DNA of 64,000 nt from positions 806,001 through 870,000 of the forward strand of contig NZ_JBHSNF010000001.1 in assembly GCF_042657065.1 (NCBI RefSeq). Direction: 5' to 3'. The notes under the pieces were generated by a model. The model did not search any database. It was not told the origin of the DNA and saw only the letters and a program-made list of their open reading frames with translations. The first letter of the stretch is position 1. Each line of letters opens with the position of its first letter. Below, piece by piece: positions 36,453-43,804 of this stretch. This stretch comes from Rhodanobacter ginsengisoli (GTDB taxonomy: Bacteria; Pseudomonadota; Gammaproteobacteria; Xanthomonadales; Rhodanobacteraceae). A program made the translations under genes and the position numbers.

Positions 36453-36708
36453 TGCTTATGGTCCCCAAGCATCCCGCGTTGTCATCGAGTGGCCGCCAGG
36501 TGGTAGTGCGTGGCGCAGCGCCTGACTGGCCGTCAGGTCAAGTCGCGCGCTGCTGCATGGCCGCCCCTCGATGGCAACCGGAAGGGCCGGGTCTGTTTGC
36601 CCGCATGCCGGCGTCATCACTCGGTCGTGGACGGACGTCCACTCCTTCGTTCTTCCCTGGCCTGCGCGCAAACAGCTCCCGGCGCGGGGCGCCTGGGGAC
36701 CATAAGCA
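36453..36708. repeat. 15-bp perfect inverted repeat bracketing the cheZ-cheA gap
   Basis: TGCTTATGGTCCCCA (36453-36467) and TGGGGACCATAAGCA (36694-36708) are exact reverse complements, 226 bases apart, one 8 bases after cheZ and the other 12 bases before cheA. Inside are two smaller palindromes: CCTGAC/GTCAGG near 36518-36540 and GTGGACG-GA-CGTCCAC near 36630-36645. An open frame from 36452 runs through the gap and stops in the GTGA of cheA. No target-site duplication is seen. Confidence 0.6.
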
Positions 36709-36720
36709 GGCTCTGGCGCC

Positions 36721-38601
36721 GTGAATGCGGAATTCGACAGCGAGCTGCGCCAGGATTTCCTGGTCGAGGCGGGCGAACTGCTGCAGCGTCTGGGTGAGCA
36801 ACTGGTCGGCCTGGAAAGCTCGCCGCGCGACAGCGAGCTGCTGAACGCGGTATTTCGCGCCTTCCATACGGTCAAGGGCGGCGCCGGCTTTCTGGCGATC
36901 GAGCCGATGGTGCTGCTGTGCCATCACGCCGAGGACCTGCTGAACGAGGCCCGTGGCGGCAAGGTCATGCTCGGCCAGGGGCACATGGATGCATTGCTCG
37001 ACGCGCTCGACCTGCTCAACGACATGATGGCGGCGGTAAGCGCCGAAGCACCGGTAAGCATGCCGCCGGCCGGCCTGCTGCAATCCCTGCTTCCGCGCGC
37101 CGCCGTCGTTGCCCCGCCCAGCGCGGTCGCGCCGGCGACAGCGCCGACCGGCGACGGCGCGATCGACGACAGCGAATTCGAAGCGCTGCTGGACAGCATG
37201 TACGGCACCAACGCGCCGGGCACCGTCGAGGCGGCACCCTTGCCGGTGGCGACGAGCAGCAGTGCCCCGGCGATCGACGACGACGAGTTCGAGGCACTGC
37301 TGGATGCGCTGCACGGCACCGCCGCCCCGACCGCGGTGGTGCCGGCCGTCGCGCCGGCACCGGCGCCGGCCGCCGTGGCGACGAAGCCGGAAGCCGCGCC
37401 CGCACTCGCGCGTGCCGCGGCGGTGGCCGAGACCACGGTGCGGGTGGATACCGCCCGTCTCGACGTGCTGGTCAATTACGCCGGCGAACTGGTGCTGGTG
37501 CGCAACCGCCTGCTCAGCCTGGCCGCCCGCGACGGTAGCGAGGCGCTGGTCACCGCCGCCGGCGAACTGGATCGCGTGGCCGACGAATTGCAGATGGCCG
37601 TGATGGGCATGCGCATGCAGCCGGTGGGACGCTTGTTCCAGCGCTTCCCGCGAATCGTGCGGGACCTCGCCCGCCAGCTCGGCAAGGACGTGGAACTGGT
37701 GCTCGAAGGCGAGGGCACCGATCTCGACCGCAGCCTGGTGGAGGCGCTGGCCGACCCGCTGATCCACCTGTTGCGCAACGCGCTCGACCACGGCGTGGAG
37801 ATGCCGGACGAACGCGAGCAGGCCGGCAAGCCGGGCAAGGGCCGGGTCTGCCTGTCCGCCAGCCAGCGCGGCGAACGCATCGTGATCTCGGTCAGCGACG
37901 ACGGCCGCGGCATGGATGCGGAGGTCCTGCGGCGCAAGGCGGTGGAGAAGGGCGTGATCGACGCGGGCCAGGCCGCGCACCTGACCGAGAACGAATGCTA
38001 CGAACTGATCTTCCGGCCGGGCTTCAGTACCGCCGCGACGGTCTCGGACATCTCCGGTCGCGGTGTCGGCATGGACGTGGTCAAGACGCGCGTGGCAGAA
38101 CTCGGCGGCACCTTGCGGGTGAGCTCGAAACTCGGCCAGGGCAGCGAACTGGAGCTGACCGTGCCGCTGACCCTGGCGATCCTGCGCGTGCTGATGGTCC
38201 GCGTCGATACGCGGCTGTTCGCGCTGCCGCTGTCCAATGTCGAGGAGGTGTTCGAGCTGGTCGAGGGCCAGGATCGCCTGCTCGACGGCCGGCTGGTCGC
38301 ACACCATCGAGGCCGTGCGCTGCCGCTGGCCAACCTGGCCGGCTGGGCGGGGACGAAAGCCGCCGCCGGTCGCCATGTGGTGGTGCTGCACATCGGCCAT
38401 GTGCGCCTGGGATGCCTGGTGCATCAGGTCATGGGGCGCGAGGACGTCATCGTCAAACCGCTCGGCCCGCTGTTCGGCGGCGTGCCGGGGATCGCCGGTG
38501 CCACCGTCACCGGTGATGGCCGGCTGGCGCTGGTGGTGGATCTGGCCAGTGTGGCCGACAGCACCGGGCAACTTCTCCCCTCCCTGCAACTGACTGCCTG
38601 A
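36721..38601 (+). CDS. cheA: Chemotaxis histidine kinase CheA (set 1)
   Basis: 626 residues from GTG 36721 (MNAEFDSELRQDFLVEAGEL). Hpt domain with phosphorylated His49 (FRAFHTVKGGAGF), an Ala/Pro-rich linker (about 110-235), dimerisation domain, ATPase (LLRNALDHG, SDDGRGMD, GRGVGMDVVKTRV), and CheW-like domain to the end. No P2 domain is recognisable. Instead the linker has two copies of ID-D-[SD]-EFEALLD (from residues 148 and 185), perhaps CheY/CheZ docking motifs. In Pseudomonas a cheB follows cheA here; this cluster has none at that point. Confidence 0.93.
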   Translation: MNAEFDSELRQDFLVEAGELLQRLGEQLVGLESSPRDSELLNAVFRAFHTVKGGAGFLAIEPMVLLCHHAEDLLNEARGGKVMLGQGHMDALLDALDLLNDMMAAVSAEAPVSMPPAGLLQSLLPRAAVVAPPSAVAPATAPTGDGAIDDSEFEALLDSMYGTNAPGTVEAAPLPVATSSSAPAIDDDEFEALLDALHGTAAPTAVVPAVAPAPAPAAVATKPEAAPALARAAAVAETTVRVDTARLDVLVNYAGELVLVRNRLLSLAARDGSEALVTAAGELDRVADELQMAVMGMRMQPVGRLFQRFPRIVRDLARQLGKDVELVLEGEGTDLDRSLVEALADPLIHLLRNALDHGVEMPDEREQAGKPGKGRVCLSASQRGERIVISVSDDGRGMDAEVLRRKAVEKGVIDAGQAAHLTENECYELIFRPGFSTAATVSDISGRGVGMDVVKTRVAELGGTLRVSSKLGQGSELELTVPLTLAILRVLMVRVDTRLFALPLSNVEEVFELVEGQDRLLDGRLVAHHRGRALPLANLAGWAGTKAAAGRHVVVLHIGHVRLGCLVHQVMGREDVIVKPLGPLFGGVPGIAGATVTGDGRLALVVDLASVADSTGQLLPSLQLTA

Positions 38602-38606
38602 GCCGC

Positions 38607-39347
38607 ATGGACCTGGTAAGCATCATCGGCACGATTCTGGGCATCCTGGTGATCATCGTCGGGACCGTGCTCAAGGGCTCGACCGTGGGCGCGCTGTGGA
38701 ATCCGGCGGCGTTCGTGATCGTGTTCTTCGGGACGTTCGCCGCGCTGCTGGTGCAGAACCAGGGCAAGGTGCTGAAGCACGCGCTGTCGATGCTGTCGAT
38801 GATCTATCGGCCACCCCGTCACCGGCCCGACGACCTGATCCGGCGCATCGTGGGCTGGAGCGAGATATCCCGCCGGCAGGGCCTGCTCGGGCTGGAGTCG
38901 CAGATCGATTCGGAAAGCGACCCGTTCATCATCAAGGGGCTGCAACTGCTGGTCGACGGCAGCGAGCCGGAAGTGCTGCGCGGCGTGCTGGAAGTCGACC
39001 TGGACACCCGCGAGTCGGTCGACCTGGCCGGGGCCAAGGTGTACGAGAACGCCGGCATCTACTCGCCGACCCTGGGCATCATCGGTGCGGTCATGGGATT
39101 GATGGCGGTGATGCAGAACCTGGCCGACCCGAGCAAGCTCGGCCACGGCATTGCCGCCGCGTTCGTGGCGACCATCTACGGCGTGGCGCTGGCCAACATG
39201 TTCATGTTGCCGATGGCGGCAAGGCTGAAGGGCCTGATCAGCCGGCAGACACAGATGCGCGAGATCGTGATCGAGGGGCTGGCCTCAATCGCCCAGGGCG
39301 ACAACCCGCGGCAGATCGAGGCCCGGCTGCAGGGCTACCTCGAATGA
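38607..39347 (+). CDS. motC: Flagellar stator MotC (MotA/PomA type)
   Basis: 246 residues with four membrane helices: two at the N-terminus (SIIGTILGILVIIVGTVLKG, NPAAFVIVFFGTFAALLVQN) and two near 145-205 (SPTLGIIGAVMGLMAVMQNL, IAAAFVATIYGVALANMFML). The large cytoplasmic loop has the MotA/TolQ/ExbB charges. It forms the proton channel with the next gene. Named MotC by its match to the fliA-che-motCD arrangement in Pseudomonas. It shares ATGA with motD. Confidence 0.92.
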   Translation: MDLVSIIGTILGILVIIVGTVLKGSTVGALWNPAAFVIVFFGTFAALLVQNQGKVLKHALSMLSMIYRPPRHRPDDLIRRIVGWSEISRRQGLLGLESQIDSESDPFIIKGLQLLVDGSEPEVLRGVLEVDLDTRESVDLAGAKVYENAGIYSPTLGIIGAVMGLMAVMQNLADPSKLGHGIAAAFVATIYGVALANMFMLPMAARLKGLISRQTQMREIVIEGLASIAQGDNPRQIEARLQGYLE

Positions 39348-40420
39348 GAAAGAAACGGCACGAGGAGCACCTCAATCACGAGGCATGGGCGATCCCCTAT
39401 GCGGATCTGATGACCCTGCTGCTGGCGTTCTTCGTGGTGATGTACGCCGTCTCGGTGGTCAATACGGGCAAGTACCGGGTGATGTCCGAGTCGATGATGG
39501 ATGCGTTCAACGGTCATCCGGCGCTGGTGGTGCCGGTGGCTGCCGGCAAGACCGGCGCGATCGCGCCGCCGACGGTTCCGGCAACCAACGATGCCTCCAG
39601 TTCGCCGATCCGCCTGCCGATCCCGCTGCGCGGCACGCCGGCAGCACCGGCGGCCGAACACGCGGCGAAAGCCGTTGCGGCGAAGCCGACCACGCTGGCG
39701 CGGATCGAGCAGCAGATCCAGCAGGCGCTGCAGCCGCTGATCGACCGCAAACTGGTCCTCCTGCGGCGTACGCCGGACCGGCTGGAAATCGAGATTCGCA
39801 CCGACATCCTGTTTTCCAGCGGCGCGGCGCAGCTGTCGGCACCGGCCAGCCGGGTGCTGGTGGGCGTGGCCTCGATCCTGGGGCCGTTCCCGAACGCGCT
39901 GCGGGTGGAAGGCTTTACCGACAACGTGCCGATCAGCACGCCGGTCTATCCCTCCAACTGGGAGCTCTCGGCCGCACGCGCCGCCAGCGTGGCGCGCCTG
40001 TTCGCCGAACACGGCGTCGCCCCCGCCCGGCTCGGCATCATCGGTTGGGGCGACGTGCGACCGATTGCCGACAATGCCACCAGCGACGGACGCAACCAGA
40101 ATCGACGGGTGCTGGTGGTGGTCGAAGGCGACCACGCCCCGTCGGAGCGATTCCGCAGCGCGCCGGACCAGCTCGGCATGCCGACACCGAACCCGGTGGC
40201 TGCCGTTGTGGATTCGCTGCCCACCGTGCATGTCCACGCCGGTGCCTCGCCATCCAGTCGCGGCGCCGGCGCGCTGCCGACGCCACCGCTCATCCGGGAC
40301 ACTGCCGCTCCCGATCCGTCTCCGGGAGTGGCGGCGCGTGAACCCGCTGCGCCGGCGCCCACCGTACTCAGCGCACGGGACACTTCCGTGCGCAGCACTT
40401 CAGAAAGGCGAAACCCATGA
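39344..40420 (+). CDS. motD: Flagellar stator MotD (MotB type, OmpA-like)
   Basis: 358 residues from ATG 39344 in the motC overlap. Short cytoplasmic tail, then one membrane helix with the proton-carrying Asp (IPYADLMTLLLAFFVVMYAV), a Pro/Ala linker, and a peptidoglycan-binding OmpA domain (VEGFTDNVPISTPVYPSNWE, LSAARAASVARLFAEHGVAP, GRNQNRRVLVVVE). The last 80 residues are a long Pro/Ser/Thr/Ala-rich tail. Its stop opens an ATGA bridge to cheW. Confidence 0.93.
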   Translation: MRKKRHEEHLNHEAWAIPYADLMTLLLAFFVVMYAVSVVNTGKYRVMSESMMDAFNGHPALVVPVAAGKTGAIAPPTVPATNDASSSPIRLPIPLRGTPAAPAAEHAAKAVAAKPTTLARIEQQIQQALQPLIDRKLVLLRRTPDRLEIEIRTDILFSSGAAQLSAPASRVLVGVASILGPFPNALRVEGFTDNVPISTPVYPSNWELSAARAASVARLFAEHGVAPARLGIIGWGDVRPIADNATSDGRNQNRRVLVVVEGDHAPSERFRSAPDQLGMPTPNPVAAVVDSLPTVHVHAGASPSSRGAGALPTPPLIRDTAAPDPSPGVAAREPAAPAPTVLSARDTSVRSTSERRNP

Positions 40421-40542
40421 TCAGCCACCGTGCAGTCCGTCCAGGCCGAAGCGCAGCCGCGGATCGAGCGACCGGCTCCGTGCGGCGAGCGGCGAGCGAC
40501 CAGCGCCCGCACCGCGCGGGACGTCGCGGGGTGGCAGCATGA
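40417..40542 (+). other. Bridging mini-frame between motD and cheW
   Basis: A 41-codon frame starting on the motD stop (ATGA, 40417-40420) and ending on the cheW start (ATGA, 40539-40542). AAAGG lies before its ATG. The peptide (MISHRAVRPGRSAAADRA...) is Arg/Ala-rich and unrecognised. Same architecture as the fliH-fliI, fliJ-fliK and flhA-flhF gaps. Confidence 0.35.
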
Positions 40543-41024
40543 GCGCCGTCGCCGTCGCATCGAGCCCTCGGGACGGGGAGCAGCACTGGCTGTCGTTCCA
40601 GATCGGCCACCAGCTCTATGCGGCGCCCCTGCTCGAGGTCAGCGAAGTCATCCGGGGTGGCGAGCTGACGCCGGTGCCGGGCGCCAGTGCCGACCTGCTG
40701 GGGATCACGCATCTGCGCGGACGCATCGTTCCCGTGCTGGACGGCCGGCTCCGCCTCGGCCTGCACGAGCAGCCGCCGGCCGACCCGGCCGGCGTGCGCA
40801 TCGTGATGCTGTCGCATGCCGGCCAGCTCGTCGGTCTGCGGGTGGATGCGGTGGGGGAGCTGCTGTGCATCGGCGACGCCGTGATTGCGCCGCCGCCGCC
40901 GGGCCGGGCCAGTCGCAGCGACGACCCGGTCAGCGGCGTGTTGAGCTGGCAGGGTGGTTTCGTGGCATTGTTCGACGTGCGTCGACTGTGTCGACTGACC
41001 ACGGAGAGCGATGATGTGGCTTGA
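40539..41024 (+). CDS. cheW: Chemotaxis coupling protein CheW (set 1)
   Basis: 161 residues from ATG 40539; the open frame upstream lies inside motD. CheW fold: LSFQIGHQLYAAPLLEVSEV, then ADLLGITHLRGRIVPVLDGR, and the second beta-barrel (VGLRVDAVGELLCIGDAVI). CheW links receptors to CheA. It overlaps the following DUF2802 gene by 14 bases. Confidence 0.92.
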   Translation: MSAVAVASSPRDGEQHWLSFQIGHQLYAAPLLEVSEVIRGGELTPVPGASADLLGITHLRGRIVPVLDGRLRLGLHEQPPADPAGVRIVMLSHAGQLVGLRVDAVGELLCIGDAVIAPPPPGRASRSDDPVSGVLSWQGGFVALFDVRRLCRLTTESDDVA

Positions 41025-41364
41025 GATCGGCATCGGGCTGGTGCTGCTGCTGACGCTGTTGCAGTCGGCCCTGCTGTTTCCGCTGTGGCGGCGCCTGCGC
41101 CGGCTCGAGCAGGGTGTCCGCCTGCTCGCGGGAAATGCCAGCCAGGCCTACACCGATGTGCCGACCTCGATGCTGGTGAGCGTACTGGGACGGCTGGAGC
41201 GCCGTCTGACCCAGCTCGAGCAGCCGACGAGGTCGGCGGTGTCCTACGAGCTGGCCCAGCAGCTCGCGCGCGAGGGTGCCGACGTCGAACAGCTGATTGC
41301 CCGGTGCGGATTGTCGCGCGACGAAGCCACGCTGGTCCGGCAGTTGCACCCGGTCGAGCGCTGA
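41011..41364 (+). CDS. DUF2802-type membrane-anchored protein
   Basis: 117 residues. One N-terminal membrane helix (LEIGIGLVLLLTLLQSALLF), a basic helix (LWRRLRRLEQGVRLL), then a coiled coil and a small helical C-terminus (YELAQQLAREGADVEQLIAR, CGLSRDEATLVRQLHPVE). This matches the DUF2802 family usually found after cheW at the end of fliA-che-mot clusters in polar-flagellate bacteria. Function unknown. ATG 41014 is an alternative start. Confidence 0.75.
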   Translation: MMWLEIGIGLVLLLTLLQSALLFPLWRRLRRLEQGVRLLAGNASQAYTDVPTSMLVSVLGRLERRLTQLEQPTRSAVSYELAQQLAREGADVEQLIARCGLSRDEATLVRQLHPVER

Positions 41365-41394
41365 GCCGGCACGTCGCGGCAGGACGTCGGGCTC
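41363..41394. terminator. Hairpin between convergent genes
   Basis: GAGCC...ACGTC (41363-41375) pairs with GACGT...GGCTC (41383-41394), overlapping both the DUF2802 stop and the stop of the minus-strand FlhB-like gene, with ATTCTT after it on the plus strand. It could end both transcripts. Confidence 0.45.
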
Positions 41395-41650
41395 ATTCTT
41401 CCGCGGCGTCGTAGACGGTGGCCAGCACCGAGGCGGCAGCGGCATAGAGCTGCACGGGGACGTCGTCGCGCAACCTCAGTGCGGCCAGCAAGGCGGCGAT
41501 CTGCGGTTCGTGATGCAACGGCATGCCCAGCGCGCGGGCACGCGCCAGCAGCAGGTCCAGGGATTCGGCCGGCATGGCCTTGAGCTCGCCGGCGCCACTG
41601 GCCAGGCGCAGGCTGACCTTGCGATAGGTCGGCGGAAGGGGCGTGTTCAT
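41393..41650 (-). CDS. FlhB C-terminal-domain protein (FhlB-like)
   Basis: 85 residues from ATG 41650. It resembles the part of FlhB after the cleavage site: KVSLRLASGAGELKAMPAES aligns by pattern with the VALVYDDGRMGAPRVVAKGI stretch of FlhB, followed by ARALGMPLHHEPQIAALLAA and a final helix. It has no membrane part and no NPTH motif. Such stand-alone FlhB C-domains can stand in for the cleaved FlhB fragment. It overlaps the upstream FliK-like gene by four bases, suggesting that the two act together. Confidence 0.75.
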   Translation of the reverse strand: MNTPLPPTYRKVSLRLASGAGELKAMPAESLDLLLARARALGMPLHHEPQIAALLAALRLRDDVPVQLYAAAASVLATVYDAAEE

Positions 41651-42867
41651 GCGGTCGCCTGCAGCAGCACGGCGCTGTGCCGGCTTGCCGGTTGCGGCAG
41701 GCCCACCTGGCAACTGAGCTGGTCCAGCAGCAGGCCGCAGGCGGCGAGCCGCTGGCGCAGCGGTGCGAACTGGTGTTCCAGTTGCTGCGCGGTCTCCGCC
41801 CGTTCGGCCCACAACCGTACCGAAAGCCGAGGTTCGCGCAGCTGCAGTTCGCCCTGCACCGGACCCAGCGAGGGCAGGTCGAGCGCAAAGCCGAGCGTCC
41901 AGCCGGGACAGCCTTCGGGGGCTTCGTTGAGGTATTCCAGATGCAGCTGAAGGACGTCGCGGCCGTCCCGGCCCTGCAGCGGAATCTCGATCATCCAGGC
42001 CGGCACGGTGGTGGCTTCCAATTGAGCCACTTCCACCCGGGCCACGGCGGCTTTGACGTCGCCATGCAGGCGGCTCAACAGCGAGCTCACATCGTCGGCC
42101 TCGGTCATCAGCGGTACCGGCATGCGCGGTTGCGTCTGCAGTCCGCGCTGCAGCAGCGGCGGCGGCGTATCGGTACGGCCTGATGATGACGATGCGGTTG
42201 ATGCAGCTGCCGATGCCGACGCGGTGTTCGACCCGGCCGACGGGCGCTGGCCGAGCACGCCAAGCACCCGCAGCAGGGCGCCTTTCCAGTCGTCCTCGGC
42301 CAGGGCGGTCGGAGTGGTGCCTTGCGGCTGGGCCAGTTGTGCCTCGAAAAACAGGCCGCTGCGGAGGATCGCCTGGCGCAGGCCCTCACCGCTGGTGATG
42401 TCGGCCGGCGTGCGCGTGGCTTGTTCGAGCATCGCCAGCGCGGTGCGCAGGTCGGGCGAAAGCTGGCGCAACGACGCGCGCTGGGAGAGTGCCCCGAGCG
42501 TGGCCAGCAGCGGCGCGTAGCCGTTCTGCTGGGGCAGCCGTTCGAGCAAGGCACGCTGGAAGGTCTGTTCGGCGGGGGACGAGGAGGAGGAAAGCACTTC
42601 CAGCAGCGGCTGGGCGCCTGCATTCAGGACCCGCACCTGGAACTGTGCCGGCAGTGCGTTGCTGGTGACCTCGGTTTCCACGGTCAGGGCGCCGACCTGC
42701 AGCACCAGTTGTCCCTGCGGGCTGATACCCAGGGGCCGCGCCGACAAAACGGTGCCGATGCGCCAGCTCTGCGCAGTGGTGCCGGACGCTGCGCCGGCCC
42801 AGGTGAGCGCGGCGAGACTGGTGGGCTGGATGATCAAGGGAACGTCCTGCGAGGATTCGCCTGGCAT
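41647..42867 (-). CDS. Second FliK-like protein
   Basis: 406 residues. The N-terminal and middle regions are Ala/Gln/Ser-rich (RIGTVLSARPLGISPQGQLV, TLGALSQRASLRQLSPDLRT). The C-terminal 130 residues fit the Flg_hook/FliK pattern: MIEIPLQGRDGRDVLQLHLE, WTLGFALDLPSLGPVQGELQ, LRQRLAACGLLLDQLSCQVG. A FliK-like gene coupled to a FlhB-like gene suggests a specialised export-switch pair, separate from fliK at 23177. It is read away from the second che operon from a sigma-28-like promoter. Confidence 0.75.
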   Translation of the reverse strand: MPGESSQDVPLIIQPTSLAALTWAGAASGTTAQSWRIGTVLSARPLGISPQGQLVLQVGALTVETEVTSNALPAQFQVRVLNAGAQPLLEVLSSSSSPAEQTFQRALLERLPQQNGYAPLLATLGALSQRASLRQLSPDLRTALAMLEQATRTPADITSGEGLRQAILRSGLFFEAQLAQPQGTTPTALAEDDWKGALLRVLGVLGQRPSAGSNTASASAAASTASSSSGRTDTPPPLLQRGLQTQPRMPVPLMTEADDVSSLLSRLHGDVKAAVARVEVAQLEATTVPAWMIEIPLQGRDGRDVLQLHLEYLNEAPEGCPGWTLGFALDLPSLGPVQGELQLREPRLSVRLWAERAETAQQLEHQFAPLRQRLAACGLLLDQLSCQVGLPQPASRHSAVLLQATA

Positions 42868-42894
42868 GATTTGAACGGGTTTCGTCCATATGGG

Positions 42895-42921
42895 CTAACG
42901 GCCGCCCCGGCACAAACTTGA
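42895..42921 (-). promoter_or_regulatory. Sigma-28-like promoter for the FliK-like/FlhB-like pair
   Basis: On the minus strand, TCAA (42921-42918), 15 bases, then GCCGTTAG (42902-42895): correct spacing, 6 of 8 matches in the -10 box, and the same TCAA -35 as fliC. Start near 42888, about 20 bases before the ATG. Confidence 0.5.
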
Positions 42922-42974
42922 GCAGGCCTTCGCCACGTCGGTCGGAAGGTGTGCAAACCCGCCCGCAGTATCCC

Positions 42975-43001
42975 TAAAGCGATCGCCGAACCGGTCGATA
43001 A
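42975..43001 (+). promoter_or_regulatory. Sigma-28 promoter of the second che operon
   Basis: TAAA (42975-42978), 15 bases, then GTCGATAA (42994-43001): perfect -35 and 7 of 8 in the -10. Start near 43009, 32 bases before the STAS gene. With the minus-strand site just to the left it forms a divergent FliA-controlled region. Confidence 0.8.
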
Positions 43002-43040
43002 GCCTCTCGTCAGCGCAATTCGCGTGAGTGGAGTCGTGGC

Positions 43041-43421
43041 ATGGCCGGCAAACGGACGGCAACCAGGCGGGAAACAGGCGAAACGGCCGCTGAGGCGGTC
43101 GTCGGTGCGCCGGCGGCAACGGTGGCGGGCGTCGCCGGGCCGACCGAGATCATGTTGCCGGCGGATTGCCGGATGGCGGCGCAGCCATCCCTGAAGGAGC
43201 AGCTGCTGGGCGCCCTGGGCGCCGGCGCCATCGTGCTCGACGGCAGCCGGGTCGAGCGCGCCGATACGGCCGTCCTGCAGTTGCTGCTGCTGTTCCGGCG
43301 GGAAGTGGCCATGGGCGGCGGCAGCCTGAGCTGGCGTGGCGCGAGCGATGCCCTGAGCGAGGCGGCCGCCGTGCTCGGCCTGACACAAACATTGGAAATG
43401 CCGGCCCCAGCGCCGGTCTGA
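43041..43421 (+). CDS. STAS-domain protein (set 2, first gene)
   Basis: 126 residues. A 35-residue Ala/Arg/Glu-rich N-terminus, then a STAS domain (LKEQLLGALGAGAIVLDGSR, VERADTAVLQLLLLFRREVA). The usual phosphorylated Ser in a D-S-S motif is replaced by Asp-Thr (ADTAV), so phosphorylation is uncertain. GGAG precedes the ATG. STAS proteins open several xanthomonad che operons; the role is not established. Confidence 0.75.
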   Translation: MAGKRTATRRETGETAAEAVVGAPAATVAGVAGPTEIMLPADCRMAAQPSLKEQLLGALGAGAIVLDGSRVERADTAVLQLLLLFRREVAMGGGSLSWRGASDALSEAAAVLGLTQTLEMPAPAPV

Positions 43422-43435
43422 CTCGAGGTGGCGAG

Positions 43436-43798
43436 ATGGCAAAGATACTTGCGGTAGACGATTCGGCATCCATGCGCGGCATGGTCGCCTTCACCCTGCG
43501 CGGCGCCGGACACGAGGTGACCGAGGCCGAAAACGGCCAGCTGGCGCTGGACATCGCTCGCGGCAGCTCGTTCGAGCTGGTGCTGGCCGACGTCAACATG
43601 CCGGTGATGGACGGCATCGCGATGGTGCGCGAACTGCGTGCGCTGGATACCTACAAGGGCGTGCCGATCCTGATGCTGACGACCGAGTCGCACACCGAGA
43701 AGAAAATGGAAGGCAAGGCGGCCGGTGCCACCGGCTGGCTGGTCAAGCCGTTCGACCCGGAGCAACTGCTGGCCACCGTCAAGCGCGTGCTGGGCTAA
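43436..43798 (+). CDS. Chemotaxis response regulator CheY (set 2)
   Basis: 120 residues from ATG 43436. Single receiver: Asp8/Asp9, phosphorylated Asp52 (LADVNMPVMDG), Thr in LMLTTESH, Lys in GWLVKPFDPEQ. It is the stand-alone CheY of the second system, directly upstream of the second cheA. Whether it binds FliM or only serves the array cannot be told. Confidence 0.92.
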   Translation: MAKILAVDDSASMRGMVAFTLRGAGHEVTEAENGQLALDIARGSSFELVLADVNMPVMDGIAMVRELRALDTYKGVPILMLTTESHTEKKMEGKAAGATGWLVKPFDPEQLLATVKRVLG

Positions 43799-43804
43799 AC
43801 GCTG

